DNA from: Planctomycetota bacterium
GTDB taxonomy: Bacteria > Planctomycetota > Planctomycetia > Isosphaerales > Isosphaeraceae
NCBI GenBank assembly: GCA_021778575.1
Contig: JAJYCH010000043.1
Span: forward strand, 1-13,454
Reading direction: 5' to 3'
DNA: 13,454 bases
Below, one piece after another: positions 1 through 6,650 of the stretch (the stretch's first letter is position 1; each line of letters starts with the position of its first letter). Both the position numbers and the translations under genes were made by a program. The notes under the pieces are model-generated. The model did not search any database. It worked only from the letters and a program-made list of their open reading frames with translations, and was not told the origin of the DNA.

Positions 1-1474
1 CAAGGCCGAAGCCCTCGAAATCCTCCGAGGTCTCCGAGACCGGTACGAGTCGCACCACCGGGTTCAGATCACCGACGAGGCCCTCGAAGCCGCCATCGAG
101 TTCTCCGACCGGTACATCACCGGCCGCTGCCTGCCCGACAAGGCGATCGACGTCATCGACGAGGCGGGTGCCCGCGTTCGCTTGAAGGCGATGACCCGGC
201 CGCCCGACCTGAAGGATCTCGACGACCAGATCGAGCGCCTCAACCAGGACAAGGAAGAGGCCGTCGCCAACCAGGATTTCGAGCGGGCCGCGGCTCTTCG
301 AGACCAGGCCGACAAGCTCAAGAAGAAGAAGGAAACGATCAACCGCGAGTGGCGCGAACGGTCCAAGGAAGTTGACGGCACGGTGGACGAGGAGGTCGTC
401 GCCGAGGTTGTCAGCAAGATGACCGGCGTCCCGCTCACCCGGCTCGAAGCCGAGGAAACCGCCCGCCTGATCGCCATGGAAGCCGAGATCCAGAAGAAGG
501 TGATCTCGCAGTCCGAGGCCATCAAGCGGATCAGCCAGGCCGTCCGGCGCAGTCGGGCCGGTCTCAAAGATCCCAAGAAGCCGATCGGCTCGTTCATCTT
601 CGCCGGTCCGACCGGCGTCGGTAAGACGTTGCTGGCCAAGAGCCTTGCCGAATTCATGTTCGGCAACCCCGAAGCCCTGATCCAGATCGACATGTCGGAG
701 TACATGGAAAAGCACAACGTCTCGCGGCTGATCGGAGCCCCTCCGGGCTACGTCGGCTACGAGGAAGGCGGCCAGTTGACGGAGAAAATCCGCCGTCGGC
801 CGTATTCGGTGGTCCTGCTCGACGAAATCGAGAAGGCTCACCCGGATGTGTACAACATGCTCCTTCAGATCATGGAAGAAGGGCAGTTGACCGACAGCTT
901 CGGCCGCAAGGTCGACTTCAAGAACACCATCATCATCATGACGACCAATGCCGGGGCCGAGACCGGCATGACCAACACGTTCGGCTTCCCCGGAAGCAAG
1001 GACGATGCGAAGTCGTATGAGAAAATGAAGGAAGACTTCAAGGGGTCGATCGAGAAGTACTTCCGTCCCGAGTTCCTCAACCGGCTCGACGATATCATCG
1101 TCTTCCACAGCCTGAATCGCGATAACCTCCGGGTCATCATCGATATCGAGCTGTCAAAGGTTCGGAGCCGGCTCGGCGAACGCGGTCTGGAACTGGTTCT
1201 GACGAACGAGTCGGAAGAGTTCCTGATCGATAAGGGCTTCAACCCCGAGTACGGAGCCCGACCGCTCCGCCGCTCGATCGAAAACCTGATCGAAGACCCG
1301 CTTGCCGAGGATATCCTCAGCGGCAAGTTCAAGGGCTTCAACCTCATCAACGTCCGCGTTGAAGGGGAAGGTCGCGACCGCCACCTGATCTTCGAGCCCT
1401 CCATCAAGGCCGAAGCCGAACTGGCGACCGTCGGAGCCGGTGCCGAGCCGACGACGGGCAAGCCGAAGGGCTGA
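1..1474 (+). CDS. clpC: ATP-dependent Clp protease ATP-binding subunit ClpC (3' part)
   Basis: ClpC is an AAA+ unfoldase that threads substrate proteins into the ClpP peptidase in the cytosol. The reading frame is open from base 2, so the N-domain and most of the first AAA+ module lie upstream of the window; 490 codons are visible. In order they show: the lid of AAA module 1 (GRCLPDKAIDVIDEAGA, near 122-172); a UVR-type coiled segment (about 205-330) with the FERAAALRD signature; Walker A GPTGVGKT at 605-628; the pore loop GYVG; Walker B VVLLDEIE at 809-832; the arginine-finger region FRPEFLNR; and the closing sensor-2 motif YGARPLRR. The short UVR-containing middle segment, rather than the long ClpB coiled coil, argues for ClpC. 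An FGF tripeptide sits where Bacillus ClpC has its ClpP-docking VGF loop, so ClpP binding is likely. The gene ends 32 bases before a strong terminator. TTG at 182 is an internal Leu codon, not a start. Confidence 0.95.
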   Translation, partial: KAEALEILRGLRDRYESHHRVQITDEALEAAIEFSDRYITGRCLPDKAIDVIDEAGARVRLKAMTRPPDLKDLDDQIERLNQDKEEAVANQDFERAAALRDQADKLKKKKETINREWRERSKEVDGTVDEEVVAEVVSKMTGVPLTRLEAEETARLIAMEAEIQKKVISQSEAIKRISQAVRRSRAGLKDPKKPIGSFIFAGPTGVGKTLLAKSLAEFMFGNPEALIQIDMSEYMEKHNVSRLIGAPPGYVGYEEGGQLTEKIRRRPYSVVLLDEIEKAHPDVYNMLLQIMEEGQLTDSFGRKVDFKNTIIIMTTNAGAETGMTNTFGFPGSKDDAKSYEKMKEDFKGSIEKYFRPEFLNRLDDIIVFHSLNRDNLRVIIDIELSKVRSRLGERGLELVLTNESEEFLIDKGFNPEYGARPLRRSIENLIEDPLAEDILSGKFKGFNLINVRVEGEGRDRHLIFEPSIKAEAELATVGAGAEPTTGKPKG

Positions 1475-1505
1475 TCGATCCGACCAGCATCAAGTCTTGA
1501 TCACC

Positions 1506-1543
1506 AAGCCGGGCCGGGGATTTTTTCCTCGGTCCGGCTTTTT
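1506..1543 (+). terminator. Intrinsic terminator after clpC
   Basis: A 15-bp stem (1506-1520 with 1526-1540) closes a five-T loop and is followed by a short T run at 1539-1543. Every position pairs, counting two G-U wobbles. It lies 32 bases past the clpC stop and just before the stop of the convergent TPR gene. The T run is on the + strand side, so it should mainly end clpC transcripts. The reverse orientation has no clear U tract. Confidence 0.85.
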
Positions 1544-1559
1544 GATTTCGAATACTCGG

Positions 1560-2813
1560 TTACCGTGGTTGGGGCGGGGTCGGCGGTTTCTGGTTGCGGT
1601 TCGCGAAGTCGCGACGGGCTTCCGCGACGATCTCCTGGAGCGCGGGAACCCGCGACTCCTCGGCGATCTTTCGGGCCAGGTCCAGACGTTCGATCGCCTT
1701 GGTTTCGAGCCGGGCGCGATGGTCGGTCGCGGCGGCGGTCAGGATCAGTCGAATCTGCTCGGCGGGATCATCGCGAGCGACCTGACGAACCAGGAGCACC
1801 GCCTCGTCGAGAGTCTCCGAGGCCCCCTTCCAGTCCCCCTGGCGGCCCTGGATCTGCGAGAGTCGAACGCGGGCCTCGATCTCGCGCGGTCGATGATCGA
1901 CTTCCTCGGCTTTCTCGACCGCTCGACGGGCCGAGGTAAACGCGGCGTCAAGCTGGTTGGCTTCGAGCTGGATGCCCGCGATGGCCGAAAGATCTTCGGA
2001 AAGCGACGCCAGATCCTCCAGGTGCTCGTGCCGACGCGCAGCTTCCTCATAACGAGCGAGCGCCAGGTCGACGCGGCCGAGAAGGATCAGGGTCGAACCC
2101 GAGATCGTCTCCATCCACGCGGCTTCGGCTGCTCGGCCTTGCTCCTCGAACGACAGCTCGGCATCCGAGAATCGTTCGAGAGCCAGCGACAGGTTGCCGA
2201 GTGCCCCTTCGATCTGTCCGCTCAAGGCCCAGCCATCGGCGATCCGGGCGGCGTCCTTCAACTCCTCCGCCAGCCGGAGTCCTCGGGCCAGATGAGGCCG
2301 CGACTCGTCGGCCCGACCCAGGTTGAGCAGCACATGGGCCAGGTACATCCGGGTGTCGGACTCATGATCGCGGTCAATTGCCGTCGCGAGCAACGGGATC
2401 GCCGCTTCAAGCGAATTGATCGATTCGAGAGCCCGTCCCAGGCGATATTCCGCCTTGGCGATCAGGTAGAGATCATAGCCGGCGTACCCTTGATCCTCGC
2501 GTTTGACGTCAAGGCGTTGAGCGTTCCGGAGCGAGGCAATCGCTCCTTCGTCATCGCCGATCTCGGCCCGGCAAATCCCGATGGCCCGGAGCGCGTAAGC
2601 TTCGTAACGCAGGTCACCGAGCGCCGAGCGCGAGGCTCGTTCCGCTTCGTAGAGCGGAATTGCCGCATCCCATTCCCCCAGCTTGAACAGGCGATCCGCC
2701 TCGGCCGCCTGTCCGGTCGCTTGCGACTCCACCTTGGCCCGGTCGAGCTCTTGAGCGGGGACCGATCCAGCGATCGCCAGAATGATCCCGAGGGCAACCA
2801 GCGGGCGATTCAT
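1560..2813 (-). CDS. Secreted tetratricopeptide-repeat protein
   Basis: This 417-aa protein is made mostly of TPR-like helical pairs, from about residue 35 to 400. Typical repeat positions are visible, such as LFKLGEWDAAIPLYEAE near 42-58, and the later A-x-x-LGR and ALERF/ALARYEEA segments. TPR arrays bind other proteins, and no catalytic motif is seen. Residues 1-20 form a signal peptide (MNRPL, hydrophobic core, SVPA|QE), which suggests export across the inner membrane. The start at 2813 is chosen because it gives this signal peptide and has AAGGGG about 8 bases upstream. The frame is open further upstream, but that stretch is Arg/Pro/Asp-rich and overlaps the MMPL gene, so it is not coding. 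The C-terminus is a Pro-rich tail (QKPPTPPQPR). The gene starts 62 bases after the MMPL stop on the same strand, so co-transcription is likely. The partner and the process are unknown. Confidence 0.9.
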   Translation of the reverse strand: MNRPLVALGIILAIAGSVPAQELDRAKVESQATGQAAEADRLFKLGEWDAAIPLYEAERASRSALGDLRYEAYALRAIGICRAEIGDDEGAIASLRNAQRLDVKREDQGYAGYDLYLIAKAEYRLGRALESINSLEAAIPLLATAIDRDHESDTRMYLAHVLLNLGRADESRPHLARGLRLAEELKDAARIADGWALSGQIEGALGNLSLALERFSDAELSFEEQGRAAEAAWMETISGSTLILLGRVDLALARYEEAARRHEHLEDLASLSEDLSAIAGIQLEANQLDAAFTSARRAVEKAEEVDHRPREIEARVRLSQIQGRQGDWKGASETLDEAVLLVRQVARDDPAEQIRLILTAAATDHRARLETKAIERLDLARKIAEESRVPALQEIVAEARRDFANRNQKPPTPPQPR

Positions 2814-2875
2814 GCGTAGCCCCTTTTCCGTCCGGTCGGGAGGAGCGGGCCTTGAAGGTCGGCGCTCGGCTCGGC

Positions 2876-5227
2876 TCAGCTCACTTCGACCGGGTTGTGG
2901 ATGATCGCGGACTCGGTGATTCCCATTGATCCCTTCCAGCGGTGGAGCAGGACCACGAAGGCGGGAACGAGGATCGGTCGGACGATAAACGTGTCGAGAA
3001 TCACGCCGAGCCCGAGCGCGAAACCCAGTTCCTTGAGCGCTGTCAGGTTGCCGGTGAGCATCGACCCGAACGTCCCGGCCATGATCAAGCCGCACGAGCT
3101 GATGATCCCCCCGGTGTGCATCACGGCCTGACGCGTCCCTTCGATCGGGCCGTGCTTTTTCTCCTCTTCAAGAACCCGGGCCATCAAGAAGATGTTATAG
3201 TCTTCTCCCACGGCCACCAGGATCACGAACAGGAAAAAACTGACCTTCCAGTCGAGCCCCACCCAGGGGTCGGGGCCATGGTGGATCATCCGGAAGAACA
3301 GCTCGGTCATCCCGAGCGAGGCCAGGTAGCCCAGGACCACAGTCGCGATCAGATAGAGACAGATGAACGGCCGACGGAGCAGGATCACCAGAATCAGGTA
3401 CACGCCGAGCGTGACCATCCAGTACATCCGTTTCTCGTCCTCGGTGGTGACCTTCTTGAGGTCGGCGACCATCGAGGTCGAGCCGGCCATTCCGGTCACG
3501 GTGAGCCCTTCGAGCGGGCCGCCCTGGAGACCGGATTCGCGAATCACCTGGCGGACGGCTTCGAGCGCCTTCAGGCTCGGGTCGGAGAACGGGTCGGACT
3601 GGAAGATCAGATCAATGCGCGTGATGTGGTTGAGGTCGGCCGGATCGGCGGGATTGGTCGAAACGTAGCGTGGATCGACCAGCGGGCGTTGCAGGATCTC
3701 GGCGTTCTTGCGGAAGAATCCCTCGGCGGGACGACCCAGAGGGCGCGAGACCGAGCGGACCTCGGCCACGTTCTTCAGCGCGGCAAGCGAACGGCTCAGC
3801 TTCTCGATCGCGCCTCGGCCGACCTCGGACCGAAAATCGATCTTCGGATGCTCAATGATCACCGTCGACGGGCCAAGCTCGCCGGCCGCGAAGTAGCGAC
3901 GAACCATCTTCGCGCCGATGATGCTGGGCTGGTCGGGACTGAGGTCGGTCAACTGACTGTAATTCGAGTTGGTTCGTGCGCCCAGGATCGCGAACGGGGT
4001 GAGGAAGACGAGGCTCGCCGAGAGAATCAGGACCGGTCGATTGATGACCAGCGTGGCGATCTTGCCCCAGGTCTTCGAGAGCGGAATCTGGTCGAGGCTT
4101 TCCTGTTCCGGGTCGGCCCCCTTTTCATGATGGGGTGGCCGGAACGGGAAGAAGACGGCTCCTCGGAGCCAGTGCAGGAGAACCGGCGCGAGGGTCAAGG
4201 CCGCGAGCAAACCAATGGCCAGGCTCAAGGCGATCGCCGGGCCGGTATACTGAATCTTGGCGAAGCTCGAAAACCAGAGCATCCCGAGCCCGACAATCAC
4301 CGTTCCGGCGCTGGCGACCAGGGCCCCGCCGACCTGTTCGATGGCTTCACGCAACGCGTCGGCATTGCTCCGTCCCCGGGCCAGTTCCTCGCGATAGCGG
4401 GCGATCAAGAAGAGACAGTAATCGGTCCCCGCTCCAAAAAGGACCACGATCACGAAAATATCGGTGATATTGATCACCTGAAAATGGAGCGCCTCGATCA
4501 AGGTCAGCGAGGCGATCGTCTTCAGCGACACCAGGACTGAAAGGGCGATCGTCAAGAGCGGCAAGAGAGCCAGAAGCGGCGACTGATAGACGATCAACAA
4601 GATCACGACTACCAGCGAGACCGTCGCCCAGGTCGTCTTGCCCACGCTCGAGATCGCCGCCCGGTTCATGTCACGTCCGACGGCGGCGGAACCGGTCATG
4701 TTGATCGTCAAGCCTTTGGGAGGCGGCTCGAAGCCTTCGAGGACCTCCTGGAGCTTGTCCATGGCAATCCGGGTTTGCTTGGCGATATAAGTCCCGTTCA
4801 GCGAAACGATGATCAAGCTTGCCTCGCCCGAGCCATTCAGCGCCTGGGCCACCAGCCGGGGACCGAGGACCGGCATCCGGTAGTCGATAACCTGCTTGAT
4901 CCCCAGCTTCGGCTCTTCGAGCTGGAACCGGATCAGCCGACCGGAGAGCGAGGCGATGTAACGCTTGTCGGGCCCGGTAAGTTTTCCGTCGGAACGTTCG
5001 GCGATCAGGACCGCCTGCGAACTGGCCACGTCCTTGGGGAAACCGCGTTTCAGGAGCGATTGGCCGAGAACACTGGGGTAGCCGGCGGGAAAGAAATTGA
5101 CGTCGTCGTCTTTACTGACTGATTCCCAGGACGGCGCGATCCAGAAGAGCGCGGCCGTCACCGCCATCCATCCCACAATGATGATCCATCCCCGGGTGTT
5201 CACCAGCCTGGCGAGCGATTGAAACAT
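2876..5227 (-). CDS. MMPL/RND-family membrane transporter
   Basis: This 783-aa inner-membrane protein has the two-fold layout of RND/MMPL exporters. TM1 is at about 13-31, followed by a large extracytoplasmic domain (about 32-197). A helix cluster at about 200-350 comes next, then TM7 near 398-416, a second extracytoplasmic domain (about 417-600), and a final cluster at about 601-762. Both Asp-Tyr pairs of the MmpL proton relay are present, in GAGTDY (D269-Y270) and VGEDYN (D676-Y677), and both are followed by the usual F-L-(I/M)-A-R. All parts needed for proton-driven transport are therefore visible. The substrate cannot be read from sequence; lipids, hopanoids and other hydrophobic molecules are typical of the family. 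The start at 5227 has only a weak upstream SD but directly precedes a TM1 leader (MFQSLARLV). A good promoter lies about 110 bases upstream. The TPR protein follows downstream on the same strand. Confidence 0.95.
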   Translation of the reverse strand: MFQSLARLVNTRGWIIIVGWMAVTAALFWIAPSWESVSKDDDVNFFPAGYPSVLGQSLLKRGFPKDVASSQAVLIAERSDGKLTGPDKRYIASLSGRLIRFQLEEPKLGIKQVIDYRMPVLGPRLVAQALNGSGEASLIIVSLNGTYIAKQTRIAMDKLQEVLEGFEPPPKGLTINMTGSAAVGRDMNRAAISSVGKTTWATVSLVVVILLIVYQSPLLALLPLLTIALSVLVSLKTIASLTLIEALHFQVINITDIFVIVVLFGAGTDYCLFLIARYREELARGRSNADALREAIEQVGGALVASAGTVIVGLGMLWFSSFAKIQYTGPAIALSLAIGLLAALTLAPVLLHWLRGAVFFPFRPPHHEKGADPEQESLDQIPLSKTWGKIATLVINRPVLILSASLVFLTPFAILGARTNSNYSQLTDLSPDQPSIIGAKMVRRYFAAGELGPSTVIIEHPKIDFRSEVGRGAIEKLSRSLAALKNVAEVRSVSRPLGRPAEGFFRKNAEILQRPLVDPRYVSTNPADPADLNHITRIDLIFQSDPFSDPSLKALEAVRQVIRESGLQGGPLEGLTVTGMAGSTSMVADLKKVTTEDEKRMYWMVTLGVYLILVILLRRPFICLYLIATVVLGYLASLGMTELFFRMIHHGPDPWVGLDWKVSFFLFVILVAVGEDYNIFLMARVLEEEKKHGPIEGTRQAVMHTGGIISSCGLIMAGTFGSMLTGNLTALKELGFALGLGVILDTFIVRPILVPAFVVLLHRWKGSMGITESAIIHNPVEVS

Positions 5228-5338
5228 AGTAGGAAGATCACATCCAAGGGACGACGGCCGTTCGAGGGTCCGGTTGTGGGAGAAAGTCCTGGCAGATCTT
5301 CAGTTTGAGCCGGCCCGGAGTCAGATTCGGTCCATCGC

Positions 5339-5367
5339 ACCATAATGAAACGCGCGATCCCTGTCAA
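5339..5367 (-). promoter_or_regulatory. Sigma70-like promoter for the MMPL-TPR operon
   Basis: On the - strand, TTGACA (5367-5362) is followed after exactly 17 bases by TATGGT (5344-5339). The -35 box is a perfect match and the -10 box matches at 4 of 6 positions. Transcription would start near 5332 and give a leader of about 105 bases before the ATG at 5227. This assumes a housekeeping sigma factor with the usual consensus. Confidence 0.55.
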
Positions 5368-5410
5368 AGCGAATCGTCTGCGGGGAATTGTCGGATTGTC
5401 AGGGATTTCG

Positions 5411-5441
5411 TTGGCTCCGTGCTTGTCGAGTGCCTTATGAT
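5411..5441 (+). promoter_or_regulatory. Weak candidate promoter for the 131-aa gene
   Basis: TTGGCT (5411-5416) and TATGAT (5436-5441) are separated by 19 bases, which is longer than ideal. The -10 box is good (5 of 6), but the -35 box matches at only 4 of 6. It would give a leader of roughly 60 bases to the GTG at 5507. It is suggestive only. Confidence 0.25.
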
Positions 5442-5506
5442 GTGAGAGTGGACTTCTCTCCTGTCGCGGAGAAGTACCGAATTTCCTGGAAGGGCCAATC
5501 TCACCC

Positions 5507-5902
5507 GTGTCCGCTTCATCCTCATCCGTTCGCGAACTCTCTCGACTCTGGACAGGAAGTCTCGCTCATTTTCGGGTTCACAAGAATAACGAACACCTCG
5601 AAGCACTCATCGCCGAGGCCCTTCGTTACTCGGGCTTCCATCTGGAAAACGACCTCTGCGCTTCGCCTTACTGGTCGAAAGCTCCCCTGGCTCGACGCGT
5701 GGCCCTGTTGCTCTACCTGGTTGATCGCGGTGTGATTTCACGAGTGGTCCGGAACGGCCGGATGACCTTCGATGCCTCGCCGGAAGCGTCGGCCTGGGCG
5801 GTCAGTCAGCCGTCGCTGGCATCCTATCTCGTGCCCACACTTGAGTTTCTCGCGGCGCTCCAGGCCGAGAAACTTCGCCGATCCAGCAGAACTTGCTCCT
5901 GA
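5507..5902 (+). CDS. Hypothetical protein, 131 aa
   Basis: I do not recognise this protein. It is 131 aa, soluble, with no signal peptide or membrane helix. Its residue mix is balanced, unlike the Arg/Pro/Ser-rich shadow frames around it. Several segments look like amphipathic helices (NNEHLEALIAEALRYSG at 27-43, LARRVALLLYLVDRGV at 61-76, LVPTLEFLAALQAEKLRR at 108-125). The middle part, with a helix followed by RGVISRVVRNGRMTFD, could be a small winged-helix-like fold, but no DNA-binding motif is clear. The start is GTG 5507 with GGAAGGG at 5488-5494, a rather long spacing of 12 bases. It is transcribed divergently from the MMPL gene and is followed by a long hairpin. Confidence 0.6.
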   Translation: MSASSSSVRELSRLWTGSLAHFRVHKNNEHLEALIAEALRYSGFHLENDLCASPYWSKAPLARRVALLLYLVDRGVISRVVRNGRMTFDASPEASAWAVSQPSLASYLVPTLEFLAALQAEKLRRSSRTCS

Positions 5903-5933
5903 ACGATTGCTCTGACGCGAATTCACAGCCACC

Positions 5934-5976
5934 AGGTCAGTTTTCGAGAGCGCGACCGCTCGTCGAGGACTGACCT
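5934..5976 (+). other. Long stem-loop after the 131-aa gene
   Basis: Bases 5934-5952 pair with 5957-5976 around a CGAC tetraloop. The roughly 19-bp stem has two adjacent G-U pairs and one bulged G. It begins 32 bases after the stop at 5902, where a terminator would be expected, but no U tract follows (TTCGTCCG). It could be a U-poor terminator, an RNA processing or stability element, or a chance palindrome. Confidence 0.5.
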
Positions 5977-6004
5977 TCGTCCGTTTGGGGTCGTTATCTT
6001 CGAC

Positions 6005-6034
6005 TCGACAGGACGACTCCCCAGAGGTTATGAT
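6005..6034 (+). promoter_or_regulatory. Candidate sigma70-like promoter for the 81-aa gene
   Basis: TCGACA (6005-6010, 5 of 6 matches) is followed after 18 bases by TATGAT (6029-6034, 5 of 6). Transcription would begin near 6041, about 70 bases before the ATG at 6110. The spacing and match are good for a GC-rich genome. Confidence 0.4.
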
Positions 6035-6109
6035 CTTCGATCCGGTGCGGGGAACAAACCCGCGCGATCCGTGGTTTGCCTCGTGTCCTCCATCAGTAAG
6101 GTCGATCCG

Positions 6110-6355
6110 ATGCCTCCCGAAGCTCCCGCTGAAACCGTTGTTCCCAAGGCTCCGGCCGACCCCCGGCTCAAGGTCCTCAAGAAGTTCAAGGGGAAATTCC
6201 TGCCCAAGGGTATTCTCCGCGACCGCCACAAGGCGATCATGACCCGGTGGGACTCCGGCGAGGATCATGGCGGCGTCACTGTCGAGGAACTGAAAGCCCT
6301 GCTCAGCGACTGGCGCGGAACCCGCGAAAAGCCCCCACGGCTTCCCAAAGCTTGA
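6110..6355 (+). CDS. Small hypothetical basic protein, 81 aa
   Basis: This is a small protein of unknown function. The N-terminus is Pro/Ala-rich and probably disordered. A Lys-rich core follows (RLKVLKKFKGKFLPKGILRD), then a segment containing HKAIMTRWDSGEDHGGVTVEELKALLSDW, which looks like a short helical domain, and a basic Pro-rich tail. No signal peptide, membrane helix or metal-binding motif is seen. The ATG at 6110 is chosen because AAGG lies 8 bases upstream (6098-6101). A GTG at 6071 would add 13 residues but has no SD. The coding look (balanced residues, an intact frame, its own promoter candidate) supports a real gene, though its size keeps this uncertain. A role in binding nucleic acid is possible from its charge but is not shown. 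Confidence 0.55.
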   Translation: MPPEAPAETVVPKAPADPRLKVLKKFKGKFLPKGILRDRHKAIMTRWDSGEDHGGVTVEELKALLSDWRGTREKPPRLPKA

Positions 6356-6377
6356 GCCTCGCTCGACCAATTCCGGT

Positions 6378-6414
6378 AACGACGCCCGTTTCGATCGAGA
6401 TCGACGGCGTCGTT
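6378..6414 (+). other. Hairpin after the 81-aa gene
   Basis: A perfect 9-bp inverted repeat (AACGACGCC at 6378-6386, GGCGTCGTT at 6406-6414) encloses 19 bases that include TCGATCGA. It lies 22 bases after the stop at 6355, so it may help end transcription. No U tract follows. The rest of the 6356-6641 spacer shows only a weak TTGCTT-18-TAAGAT promoter candidate (6562-6591) ahead of the helicase gene. Confidence 0.35.
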
Positions 6415-6641
6415 CCGCGTTGCGCTGAACGAAGTTCGAGGCTGCCGGCAAAGGTCGGCCGGGGCCGTCGGGTCTGCCCCAATTTTCTGGGAGTGCCCTA
6501 CCGACGTCGGGGGGGCTCGGCCCACCACGAATTGAAGCTGGTCGGGCTTTTGGTCTTTGCCTTGCTTCCCGGTCGCCCGTCATCGTAAGATAAAGTTTTT
6601 GGCTTCGGACTCGGTCCGACGGTTTGCAGGTCCCTGTCGGC

Positions 6642-6647
6642 AAGGAG
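6642..6647 (+). promoter_or_regulatory. Ribosome binding site that sets the helicase start
   Basis: AAGGAG lies three bases before ATG 6651. The in-frame TTG at 6624 has no SD and would add nine residues (MQVPVGKEP) that actually encode this site, so ATG 6651 is preferred. The spacing is short, which leaves some doubt. Confidence 0.5.
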
Positions 6648-6650
6648 CCC

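Noticed and set aside
182..1474. TTG at 182 as the start of a separate short Clp gene
   Set aside because: The same frame is open and clearly homologous to ClpC upstream to base 2, so 182 is internal.
1440..2819. Long open frame on the + strand (459 codons) opposite the TPR gene
   Set aside because: It mirrors the codon pattern of the TPR gene, is rich in Arg/Gly/Ser/Gln without recognisable motifs, and also overlaps the clpC end and the terminator.
1560..3095. Extended N-terminus of the TPR protein up to 3095
   Set aside because: The extra 94 residues overlap the MMPL 3' end out of frame and would hide an excellent signal peptide and SD at 2813.
2942..4540. Long open frame on the + strand (532 codons) opposite the MMPL gene
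   Set aside because: The product is dominated by Glu/Arg/Asp/Gln/His without domain signals, as expected for the antisense of a high-GC gene whose sense strand has clear MMPL motifs.
6606..6618. Small hairpin CGGAC-TCG-GTCCG in the helicase leader
   Set aside because: Only 5 bp with a 3-base loop; too short to claim a regulatory element.
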